NCBI RefSeq assembly: GCF_043557345.1
Contig: NZ_JBIFFV010000007.1
Coordinates: forward strand, 62,001 to 126,000
Origin: Sulfitobacter sp043557345
Lineage (GTDB): Bacteria; Pseudomonadota; Alphaproteobacteria; Rhodobacterales; Rhodobacteraceae
DNA: 64,000 nucleotides
Direction of reading: 5' to 3'
The position numbers and the translations under genes are program-made. Shown piece after piece: positions 51,633 through 59,683 of this stretch. Under the pieces are notes generated by a model. The model was not told where the DNA came from. It ran no database searches and saw nothing but the letters and a program-made list of their open reading frames with translations. Positions within the stretch are counted from its first letter, which is position 1. Each line of letters opens with the position of its first letter.

Positions 51633-52763
51633 TCAGAGTTTGATCTTGCCGGGGAAGTAATGCTCATAAGCAAGCCCGTAATCCGGCGAGTTCATCAACT
51701 CGTAATAGGCCACGCGGTCGACCCATTCGCGCTGGCTGTCGAGGGTCTTTTTCATGAAGGGATCGGATTCCAACTCGGGGATCAGCTCATCCCATGCTTT
51801 CAGCTGCGCATCCAAGATTTCCTTGGAGGTGCGCCGCACGGTCACGCCAGCCTCGTTTTGCAGGAACTGAAGGTCCGCCGAATAGCGGTCCATCGCCTTG
51901 GCCGTGTTCGCGGTTGAGGCCGCCTCGACCGCGTATTTCAAGATCGCCTGAAGGTCGGGGTCGAGGTCTTCGAGGAACATCTTGGAGAACAGGAATTCAA
52001 AGCTCTCGGAGGCTTGGTGATAGGACGACAGGTAGTAGTTCTTGGCCACATCCTGCGCGCCGAAGTCCTTGTCCGACGAGGGGTTGTTGAACTCGAAGGC
52101 GTCGATCACGCCGCGCTCCATCGCGGGCACGATCTCCCCGCCCGGCAATTGCGCCACCGACATGCCCAACTTCGCCATCAGATCGGCCGCCAGACCCACG
52201 GTGCGGTATTTGAAGCCTTGCAGGTCGTCGACGGTATTGACCTCATTCTTGAACCAACCAAAGGGCTGGGCGAACATCGGGAAGCCCATGTAGCCGACAA
52301 CGTCGAGGCCCATGATATCCTGCGTCAGCTCGTTATAAAGCTCCTGACCGCCGCCTTGGTAGAACCATGACAGCATGGTGGTGGCAGAACCGCCGAAGAC
52401 CGGGCCGGTGCCAAAGAGCGATGCGGCCTTGTTCTTGCCGTACCAATAGACGGGCACCGAATGCGCCGCGTCGATCAAACCGTCATTCACCGCATCGAGC
52501 ACCTGAAACGCCGCGACGACCGCGCCCGCGGGCAGCACGTCGACCTTCAGACGCCCGCCCGACATTTCCTCGACCCGCGTCGCATAATCGCGGGCAAAGT
52601 CTTGCCAGATGTTCGCGTCGTTCCACGACGTCTGCATCTTGATGACGATCGGCGCTTGTGCCAGCACCGCCGGTGCGGCCAGCATGCTCCCGGTCGCCGC
52701 CCCCCCAGCAAGTGCGGACTTCGTCAGGAACGAACGTCGGTTGAACTTTTTAGTCTCAGTCAT
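51633..52763 (-). CDS. dctP: TRAP transporter substrate-binding protein (DctP, Tat-exported)
   Basis: A 376-residue periplasmic binding protein with a twin-arginine signal (KFNRRSFLTKSALAGG) cleaved after AVLAQA. Family traits, including the Tat signal and GLIDAAHSVPVYWYGKNKAA, resemble the TakP group that binds 2-oxo acids as a dimer. First gene of the operon dctP-Q-M-amidase-small protein-hydroxyacid dehydrogenase. A 2-oxo acid or related ligand is inferred from the family and the dehydrogenase. Confidence 0.93.
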   Translation of the reverse strand: MTETKKFNRRSFLTKSALAGGAATGSMLAAPAVLAQAPIVIKMQTSWNDANIWQDFARDYATRVEEMSGGRLKVDVLPAGAVVAAFQVLDAVNDGLIDAAHSVPVYWYGKNKAASLFGTGPVFGGSATTMLSWFYQGGGQELYNELTQDIMGLDVVGYMGFPMFAQPFGWFKNEVNTVDDLQGFKYRTVGLAADLMAKLGMSVAQLPGGEIVPAMERGVIDAFEFNNPSSDKDFGAQDVAKNYYLSSYHQASESFEFLFSKMFLEDLDPDLQAILKYAVEAASTANTAKAMDRYSADLQFLQNEAGVTVRRTSKEILDAQLKAWDELIPELESDPFMKKTLDSQREWVDRVAYYELMNSPDYGLAYEHYFPGKIKL

Positions 52764-52842
52764 GTTTCCTCCTCCCAGAGTGGCCGCCCCTTTGCTTACT
52801 TGAAATACGCTATTGGTCGGGCGACCCGAGATCAGAGACTAA

Positions 52843-52860
52843 CCAAATGATCTCATTTGG
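52843..52860. promoter_or_regulatory. 18-base palindrome upstream of the second dctP
   Basis: CCAAATGA-TC-TCATTTGG, perfect eight-base arms, 80-97 bases upstream of the dctP start. No regulator gene lies beside this operon, so the binding protein must come from elsewhere. Confidence 0.6.
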
Positions 52861-52985
52861 CAAGAATTGTCCGCAAGGGACTCGCCGAGTGCAACTTTAT
52901 TGTGCAAACGCCGCAAAAATCGACACCCTACTGCGGGGCTGACTGGCTGCGTTCTAAGCGGGGCGGCGACAGGCTCCGCCCGCCC

Positions 52986-53660
52986 TCAAACAGCCCAGCG
53001 AAAGCCGGTTTCCACCTCGGACCGCGCCCAGAGCCTGACCATCGTCTCTTTGTCATAGGCATAGGGTTCCAACCTGCCGCGCCCGACCGGGCCGACTATC
53101 TCCATCCGGCCTGTGGGGCCATAAAGCGCGCGCTGCTCTAGCCCGTCCTCAGTGGCGCACATGACCTCGGGATAGGCGCCGCGCTCCGCCGTTTGAACGA
53201 TCGGCAATTTCGACATCAGCCACCAAGTGGACCGGGTCATCGGCCCGCCGCAGGTGCGGATCAAAGAGGTGGCCGAGGCACCGGGGTGACAGACATAGAC
53301 CGCCACCTGCCTCCCCGTCCGCGCGACACGGTCCTGCAAGTCATAGGCAAACATTATCTGTGCCAGCTTGCTTTGGCTATAGGCCGGGTTGGCGCGGTAG
53401 TTCTTATCTCAGTTCATGTCGTCGAACTGGATGGTGCGCAGGCCCATCTTGTAGCCAAGGCTTGCCACCGCCACGATCCGGCCACCGCTCTTGTCGATCC
53501 GGTCGAAGAGCAAGCCGCAAAGCAGGAAGTGGCCGTAGTGATTGGTGCCGAGCTGACTTTCGTGGCCTGCCTTGGTCAACTGGCGATTTGGCACCTGTGC
53601 GATGGCGGCGTTGCAGATCAGCGCATCAATGCGGGGAGTGTCGCGCAGAACCTCTGCCTC
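52986..53660 (-). pseudogene. Decayed SDR oxidoreductase (truncated, internal stop)
   Basis: A retinol-dehydrogenase-like SDR in one frame. IDALICNAAIAQVPNRQ near 53610 and NPAYSQSKLAQ near 53370 give the NNAG-type and YxxxK motifs. An in-frame TGA at 53409-53411 falls after DDMN, in the place where homologous proteins commonly have Trp (TGG). The N-terminal nucleotide-binding half (TGxxxGxG) is absent, and similarity stops near 53660 against the M20 peptidase gene. Both defects indicate a dead remnant, not two genes. The left boundary is the natural stop; the right boundary is approximate. Confidence 0.85.
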
Positions 53661-53673
53661 CCCCCCACATACC

Positions 53674-54813
53674 TCAAGGCGTCAAGCGACAGAACAGCCC
53701 CGCCGCCAGCTTCGCGCGCTCGGTGAGGCTGTCGACATAGATATGCTCCTGCAAGGTATGCAGCCCCTTGCCGCGCACGCCGATCGAATCCAGCGTTGGC
53801 AGGCCGAGGAAGCCGGTGAAATTGCCGTCCGATCCGCCCCCGGCGGAGCTTCCGGTGATCTCGATCCCCAGTTCGCCGCCAATGTCTTGGGCAAGCCTGA
53901 GCATCGCCATCGTACCGGGCTGGTCGGGCTCCCAAACCGGGCGGGTGACGCCGCGGCTGATTTCCATGATCACGTCGCCCGCGTCCGAGTTCAGCGCCAT
54001 CATCTTTTCGACGCCCGCGTCGAGCTGCTCTTGCGTTTTCGCCATGGTCAGCACCTCGGCATCGCAGACCGAGGAGACGCAGTTGACCCATTGGCCCGCG
54101 TGAAAGACCCCGAGCGAGAAGGTGCAATCCTCAGTGGTCATGCCTTCGATCGTGCCCACGGCTTTGGCCATCTCCGCGATGGCCGAGCGGCCTTCGGAGA
54201 GCGCCCAGCCCGCGTGGCTGGGGCGGCCCCGGGTCTGGAGGTTGAACCGCGCGATGGCGTAGCGCCCGATCACCGCGCCGCCGTCGGGGCGGGCAGGCTC
54301 CGGCACGAGGATATACTTGTGGCGCTTGGCCTCCTCCTCGATCAGGCGGCGGGTGGCGGGGGTGCCGATTTCCTCATCTGGGGTAAAGAGCACCGTCACC
54401 GGCAGCGGCGTCTCGACCCCGGCGGCCAGCAGTTTGCGCAGCGCATCAAGGTAGACGTAATTGCCGCCCTTCATATCCATCAGACCGGGGCCGTAGCAGA
54501 TCTCGCCCTCGCGTTTGTAAGGCAGGCTCGCCAAGGTGCCGAGGGGGTGAACCGTGTCCATATGGCCCAGAAGCAGGATGCCCCCCTCGCCCGCGCGGGG
54601 ATGGGGCATCTCGGCGCGCAGGCTGTCGCCCAACCCCATCGGGCTTGGGATACGCTCGGTCCGCGCGCCCAAGACCGCCAGATCATGCTGCACCACATCC
54701 ATCATCCGGTTCACCGCCGCCCCGTCGAATGTGGGGCTTTCGGTTTCGATCCAAGGGCGCAGCCCGGTGAGCATCTCTTCGGTATCAAATGGCAGATCAA
54801 GCGGGTTGGTCAT
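53674..54813 (-). CDS. M20-family metallopeptidase (CPG2/ArgE-like)
   Basis: A 379-residue two-zinc hydrolase: HMDTVHPLG supplies His/Asp ligands, then GPGLMDMKGGNYV, the catalytic Glu-Glu pair in FTPDEEIGTPATRR, and the C-terminal His in LHTLQEHIYVDSL. Similar to glutamate carboxypeptidase, cleaving N-acylated amino acids or a C-terminal acidic residue. Start ATG 54813 (MTNPLDLPFD) has AAGGA eight bases upstream. Last gene of the M81-Dpp operon. Confidence 0.92.
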   Translation of the reverse strand: MTNPLDLPFDTEEMLTGLRPWIETESPTFDGAAVNRMMDVVQHDLAVLGARTERIPSPMGLGDSLRAEMPHPRAGEGGILLLGHMDTVHPLGTLASLPYKREGEICYGPGLMDMKGGNYVYLDALRKLLAAGVETPLPVTVLFTPDEEIGTPATRRLIEEEAKRHKYILVPEPARPDGGAVIGRYAIARFNLQTRGRPSHAGWALSEGRSAIAEMAKAVGTIEGMTTEDCTFSLGVFHAGQWVNCVSSVCDAEVLTMAKTQEQLDAGVEKMMALNSDAGDVIMEISRGVTRPVWEPDQPGTMAMLRLAQDIGGELGIEITGSSAGGGSDGNFTGFLGLPTLDSIGVRGKGLHTLQEHIYVDSLTERAKLAAGLFCRLTP

Positions 54814-54882
54814 GTTCAAAATCCTTTCCTCCGCCGCGCGACAGCGGGCGGTTGGCTTAAATTGAAAAATTGGCGCAGGGGT

Positions 54883-56055
54883 TCAGCCGCCGACCTTTGG
54901 CAGCCGCGTCTCAACAATCCGCGCATAGATCGAGGCACCGACAGGCAGAATGGCGTCGTCCAGCACGAAGCCGGGGTTGTGCAAAGGCACGCTGCCCGCA
55001 TGGCCCACCCGGCAATAGGCACCCGGCACGACTTTCAGCATATCGGCGAAATCCTCCGACCCGCTGGCCTGTTCGGTCGAGACATGGGCGTTCTCGCCGC
55101 CCACCACGCTGGCGGCTGCTTCGACATAGGCGCTAGTCAGTTCGGGGTCGTTCATCAACACGTCAAAGACATTGCGGATGTCGACCTCGATCTCGATCCC
55201 ATAGGCTGTGGCCATGCCTGCGCAGAGTTCGCGCATCCGTGCCTCCGCCATTTCGATCACATCCTCATGGAAATAACGGATCGTGCCCGCGATACTGGCG
55301 GTATCCGGCACCACGTTATAGGCCGAGCCTGCGTTGAACTTCGTCACCGAGAGCACGATCGGTTTGGTCGGCGGGGTGTTGCGGCTGACCACAGATTGCA
55401 ACTGCTGCACCAGCGCCGTGCCGATGACGATGGGATCGCGCGACTGATGGGGCATGGCGGCATGGCTGCCGGTGCCTTTGACGGTGATGTCAAAAAAGGC
55501 CGCCCCCGCCATGGCCGCACCGGGGGTGACATTGACCACCCCCGGCTCTGAATTCGGATCATTGTGCATGCCGTAGATCTCGTCACAGGGGAATTTCTCG
55601 AAAAGCCCCTCCTCCAGCATCCGGCGCGCGCCGCCCAACCCCTCTTCTGCGGGTTGAAAGATCAGCACCACGGTGCCGTCGAAATCCCGCGTTTCCGCAA
55701 GATAGCGCGCAGCCCCCAAGAGCATGGTGGTGTGGCCGTCATGGCCGCAGGCATGCATCCGCCCGGGGTTGGTCGAGGCATAGGGCACGCCGGAATCTTC
55801 GACAATCGGCAGCGCGTCCATATCCGCGCGCAGGCCGACACGGCGGTTGCCGCCGCCCGCGCCCTTGATGATGCCCACAACCCCGGTGCCGCCCAGCCCT
55901 TCGTGCACCTCATCCACACCATAGGCGCGCAGCTTTTCGGCCACGATGCCCGCGGTGCGGACCTCTTCAAACCCCAGTTCGGGGTGGGCGTGGATGTCTT
56001 GGCGGATGGCAGTCAGATCGGCGGCGAAGGCTTCGATCTTGGGAAGGACGGTCAT
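54883..56055 (-). CDS. M20-family aminoacylase / amidohydrolase
   Basis: A 390-residue amidohydrolase of the hippurate/N-acyl-amino-acid type: IHAHPELGFEEVRTA, the metal motif RMHACGHDGHTTMLLGAARY and the catalytic QPAEEGLGGARRML. It removes an acyl group from an amino acid, probably a breakdown product of the substrate imported by the Dpp-type transporter. ATG overlaps the stop of the ATPase gene (ATGA). Confidence 0.93.
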   Translation of the reverse strand: MTVLPKIEAFAADLTAIRQDIHAHPELGFEEVRTAGIVAEKLRAYGVDEVHEGLGGTGVVGIIKGAGGGNRRVGLRADMDALPIVEDSGVPYASTNPGRMHACGHDGHTTMLLGAARYLAETRDFDGTVVLIFQPAEEGLGGARRMLEEGLFEKFPCDEIYGMHNDPNSEPGVVNVTPGAAMAGAAFFDITVKGTGSHAAMPHQSRDPIVIGTALVQQLQSVVSRNTPPTKPIVLSVTKFNAGSAYNVVPDTASIAGTIRYFHEDVIEMAEARMRELCAGMATAYGIEIEVDIRNVFDVLMNDPELTSAYVEAAASVVGGENAHVSTEQASGSEDFADMLKVVPGAYCRVGHAGSVPLHNPGFVLDDAILPVGASIYARIVETRLPKVGG

Positions 56056-57737
56056 GCGGTGGCTCCTGTCGTCATGGTGGCGCTGCCGAGCGCGCGGTAG
56101 TTGGCAAAATCCCAATGGCGGCCCGGCGCCGCTTCGATCAGGTTGCGTGTGTAGTCGTGATGCGGGTTGGACAGCACATCGCCCGCGGGGCCATATTCAA
56201 CGACCTGCCCGCGCTGCATGACCAAGACCTCGTCACAAATCTGCGCGGCAACGCGCAGGTCATGGGTGATGAAAAGCATGGCCACGCCGAACTTCTCTTG
56301 AATGTCATCCAAAAGGTCGAGCACCTGCGCCTGAACGCTTACATCGAGGGCCGAGACGGCCTCATCCGCGACCAGCAGATCGGGCTTCATCGCCACCGCC
56401 CGCGCAATGGCGATACGCTGGCGCTGCCCGCCCGAGAACTGATGCGGATAGCGGTCGAGCGCATCGCGCGGCAGGTCCACCAATTCCATCAGTTCAGCCG
56501 CATGGCGCATCGCCTCCTCGCGCGGGGTGCCGAAGTTGATCGGCCCTTCGCAAAGGCTGCGCGCCACGGTCCAACGCGGGTTGAGCGAGCGGTAGGGGTC
56601 TTGGAACACGATTTGCAGATGTTTGCGGTGATCGCGCAGCTGACGGCGGGAGAGTTTGGCAATCTCGGTCCCCGCGACATTCACGCTGCCCGCTGTCGGG
56701 TCGATCAGCCGCATGATGGCCCGCGCCACGGTGGATTTGCCCGAACCGGACTCTCCGACGATGCCCAGCGTCCGCCCCGGTTTGATGGTAAAGCTGACAT
56801 CCTGCGCGGCTTTCACACCCTCGCTGCGGCGCAGAAAACCGCCGCCGCCATAGGTCATGTCGAGCCCGGCCACACGCACCACTTCGCTTTGCGAAGCCGC
56901 CGCCCTTGCGGGACGCGGGGTGAGGTTGGGCACGGCGGTCAGCAGGGTGCGGGTATAGTCCTTCTCCGGCTTGGTCAGCAGCTTTTCAATCGGCGCGCGT
57001 TCGACGATCTGGCCCTGCTGCATCACCGTCACGGTATCCGCGATCTCGGCCACCACGCCCATGTCATGGGTGATGAAGAGCACGGCGGTGCCGTGGCGCT
57101 CCTGCATCTCGGCAATCAGCTTGAGGATCTGCAACTGCGTGGTCACGTCCAGCGCCGTCGTCGGCTCATCCGCGATCAGCAGATCGGGGTCGAGGATCAG
57201 CGCCATGGCGATCATGATGCGCTGGCGCTGCCCGCCGGAAAGTTGGTGCGGGAAAGCGCTGAAGATGCGGTTCACATCCGGCAGATGCACCTGATCCATC
57301 ATGTCGAGCGTGCGTTTCTTGGCCTCCGATTGGCTCAGATCGCTGTGCATATTGAGCACTTCCATGATCTGCTCGCCCACCCGCAGCACCGGGTTCAGCG
57401 CGGTCATCGGCTCTTGAAAGATCATCGCGATCCGACGCGCGCGCAGCTGGCGCATTTGCGCGTGGCTCGCGCTGGTGATCTCAAAATCATCCAGCGTGAT
57501 GCTGCCGCTTTGCACCTCCAGCGCCGATTTTGGCAGAAGCCCCATGGCCGCCAGCGAGGTCACGGATTTGCCCGAGCCGGATTCCCCCACCAGGCAATGC
57601 GTCTCGCCCGCCCGGATCGTCAGGTCGATCCCGTCGATCACCGGTTTCGCCTGTGGCCGCCCGGCCAGCCCGATGCGCAGGTCGCGCACTTTGAGCACCT
57701 CACGCGCGTCGGAGAAGTCTTTGGTCTTGAACTGCAT
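56052..57737 (-). CDS. Dipeptide-type ABC transporter ATPase, DppD-DppF fused
   Basis: A 561-residue protein carrying two complete ABC ATPase domains in one chain. Domain 1: Walker A VGESGSGKSVTS (about residue 50), signature LSGGQRQRIMIAMAL, Walker B LLIADEPTTALD. Domain 2, from about residue 290: Walker A GIVGESGSGKSTVAR, signature FSGGQRQRIAIARAV, Walker B LLVADEAVSALD. Dipeptide importers usually split these into DppD and DppF. It energises the two permeases upstream. Confidence 0.94.
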   Translation of the reverse strand: MQFKTKDFSDAREVLKVRDLRIGLAGRPQAKPVIDGIDLTIRAGETHCLVGESGSGKSVTSLAAMGLLPKSALEVQSGSITLDDFEITSASHAQMRQLRARRIAMIFQEPMTALNPVLRVGEQIMEVLNMHSDLSQSEAKKRTLDMMDQVHLPDVNRIFSAFPHQLSGGQRQRIMIAMALILDPDLLIADEPTTALDVTTQLQILKLIAEMQERHGTAVLFITHDMGVVAEIADTVTVMQQGQIVERAPIEKLLTKPEKDYTRTLLTAVPNLTPRPARAAASQSEVVRVAGLDMTYGGGGFLRRSEGVKAAQDVSFTIKPGRTLGIVGESGSGKSTVARAIMRLIDPTAGSVNVAGTEIAKLSRRQLRDHRKHLQIVFQDPYRSLNPRWTVARSLCEGPINFGTPREEAMRHAAELMELVDLPRDALDRYPHQFSGGQRQRIAIARAVAMKPDLLVADEAVSALDVSVQAQVLDLLDDIQEKFGVAMLFITHDLRVAAQICDEVLVMQRGQVVEYGPAGDVLSNPHHDYTRNLIEAAPGRHWDFANYRALGSATMTTGATA

Positions 57738-57740
57738 CTC

Positions 57741-58628
57741 TCAGCCCTCCCGTTTCTTCATGCGCGGGTCGAGCAGATCGCGCGCGGTGTCGCCCAACAG
57801 GTTGATCGACAGGATGCAAAGCGACAGCAGCAGCCCCGGCCAAAAGATCAGCCCCGGCTTGATCTGGAAGTAGGTCCGCCCCTCGGCCATGATGTTGCCC
57901 CATGTGGGGATCTCGGTGCTGACGCCCGCGCCCAAAAAGCTCAGGATCGCCTCGATCAGGATCGCCGAAGCGCAGATATAGGTGCCTTGGACGATCAGCG
58001 GCGCCATGGTGTTGGGCATCAGGTGCTGGATCAGGATCTTGGGCATCGACGAGCCGAGCGCGATGGCGGCCTCGACGTAAGGCTCCTCGCGCGCCGAGAG
58101 CACGACCGAGCGCACCAGCCGCACCACGCGGGGCACCTCCGGCACCGTGATGGCGATGATGACCGAGCCGAGCGATGGCCCGTTCAGCGCCACCAGCGCA
58201 ATGGCCAGCAGAATCGCGGGGATCGCCATCAGGCTGTCCATGATCCGCATGATGATGCCATCCGCCACCCGAAAGAAACCGGCCACAAGGCCGATGGCCA
58301 AGCCGATGGCGACGCTGACCAAGGCCGCCCCGACGCCGATCAGCAGCGACACGCGCCCGCCGGTCATCACCCGCGAAAACGTGTCGCGGCCATAGGGGTC
58401 GGTGCCCAGAAGATAGGTTTCGGAAGGCGGCTTGAGCCGCGCGGCAGAGTTCATCGCCAGCGGGTCATAGGGCACGTAGAGCGGGGCCAAGATCGACGCC
58501 AGCACGATGGCCACGAGGATAAGCGCCGCCAGCAGCGGGCCGATACCGACCCTTGCGCCCGCAGGCAGGGAAAGCAGTCCGGTCAGCACCTGAAAGGCGC
58601 TGTGACGGGATTGGGGTTGCTCGATCAT
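57741..58628 (-). CDS. Dipeptide-type ABC transporter permease (DppC-like)
   Basis: A 295-residue permease with six helices and the ATPase-contact loop EEPYVEAAIALGSSMPKILIQHLMPN. An N-terminal cytoplasmic extension of about 40 residues precedes the first helix, as in DppC/OppC. Start ATG 58628 lies one base from the DppB stop; a TTG at 58673 is possible but unsupported. Confidence 0.92.
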   Translation of the reverse strand: MIEQPQSRHSAFQVLTGLLSLPAGARVGIGPLLAALILVAIVLASILAPLYVPYDPLAMNSAARLKPPSETYLLGTDPYGRDTFSRVMTGGRVSLLIGVGAALVSVAIGLAIGLVAGFFRVADGIIMRIMDSLMAIPAILLAIALVALNGPSLGSVIIAITVPEVPRVVRLVRSVVLSAREEPYVEAAIALGSSMPKILIQHLMPNTMAPLIVQGTYICASAILIEAILSFLGAGVSTEIPTWGNIMAEGRTYFQIKPGLIFWPGLLLSLCILSINLLGDTARDLLDPRMKKREG

Positions 58629-58629
58629 G

Positions 58630-59571
58630 TCAGTACCGGATTCTTGGGTCGAAGAATGAATAGGAGACGTCAACCAAGAGGTTCACGAAGACGTAGATGC
58701 CCGCCGTCAGCAGGATCATCGCCTGAATGACGGGGTAGTCGCGGGCGAGGATCGCATCGACCGTAAGCCGCCCGATGCCCGGAATGTTGAAAACGCTCTC
58801 GGTCACCACCACGCCCGAGATCAGCAGCGCGAAACCGGTGCCGATGATGGTCAGGATCGGCACGGCGGCATTGCGCAGCGCATGGCGGAACAGCACGACA
58901 TTCTCGCGCACGCCCTTGGCCCGCGCGGTGCGGATGTAATCTTCGCCCAGCACTTCAAGCATGGAGGCCCGCGTCATCCGCGCGATAAGCGCCACATAGA
59001 TCGTGGCCAGCGTGAGCGAGGGCAGAATGGCGCGCGAGAAGAACGGCCCGATGCCCTCCGAGGGCGCCTTGTAGCCCTGCACCGGCACCCAACGCAGTTC
59101 GATCGCGAAGATTTGGATCAGGATATAGCCGATCACGAAGACCGGCACCGAAAAGCCCAGCACCGAGAAGGACATCACCAGAAAGTCGACCCATGTGCGG
59201 TGACGCCAAGCGGCGATCACCCCCATCGGCACCGCCAGCAGGACGGAAATGGTGATGGTCATCAGCGCGATATTGATGGTCGGCCCCAGCCGGTCGCCCA
59301 ACATGCCCGCCACGGAGGTGTTCGACAAAAGCGAGACGCCCAGATCGCCGCGCAGCAATTGCCCGATCCATGTGAAGAACTGTGTCAGCAGCGGATCGTT
59401 CAGACCCAGACGGTCACGGATCCGTTCAAGCTGTGCGGGAGTGGCGGCATCGCCGGCGAGAATGGCTGCCGGATCACCGGGGGTGAGACGCAGCAGGAGG
59501 AAGACGAAGATGGCGACGATCAGCATGACCGGGATCGTGGCCAAGACGCGCTTCAGGATATAGACGAGCAT
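58630..59571 (-). CDS. Dipeptide-type ABC transporter permease (DppB-like)
   Basis: A 313-residue permease with the DppB-type N-terminus (MLVYILKRVLATIPVMLIVA), six helices and the loop EVLGEDYIRTARAKGVRENVV. Downstream of the binding-protein gene after a hairpin-containing gap. Confidence 0.94.
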   Translation of the reverse strand: MLVYILKRVLATIPVMLIVAIFVFLLLRLTPGDPAAILAGDAATPAQLERIRDRLGLNDPLLTQFFTWIGQLLRGDLGVSLLSNTSVAGMLGDRLGPTINIALMTITISVLLAVPMGVIAAWRHRTWVDFLVMSFSVLGFSVPVFVIGYILIQIFAIELRWVPVQGYKAPSEGIGPFFSRAILPSLTLATIYVALIARMTRASMLEVLGEDYIRTARAKGVRENVVLFRHALRNAAVPILTIIGTGFALLISGVVVTESVFNIPGIGRLTVDAILARDYPVIQAMILLTAGIYVFVNLLVDVSYSFFDPRIRY

Positions 59572-59647
59572 TTTCCGGAAGGTCCCTTTCGGCGGAAAGA
59601 AGGCAGGCCCGGACGCGGGGGCACTGCCTGCGGGCAGAGATGACGGT

Positions 59648-59672
59648 GGAGAGCGCGATGGCCGCGCTCTCC
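59648..59672 (-). terminator. Intercistronic hairpin between dppA and dppB genes
   Basis: A perfect 10-base-pair stem (59663-59672 with 59648-59657) and a five-base loop, 11 bases after the binding-protein stop. No strong T run follows on the minus strand, so mRNA stabilisation is likelier than full termination. Confidence 0.7.
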
Positions 59673-59683
59673 GGGAGGCTGGA

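Noticed and set aside
53409..53594. Separate small gene within the SDR remnant
   Set aside because: It is in the same frame as the downstream fragment and is interrupted by a single TGA; one dead gene explains both pieces.
56115..58730. A very long open frame (871 codons) on the plus strand
   Set aside because: It lies antisense to three intact ABC transporter genes and is a codon-bias shadow: Arg/His/Asp-rich, with no family motif.
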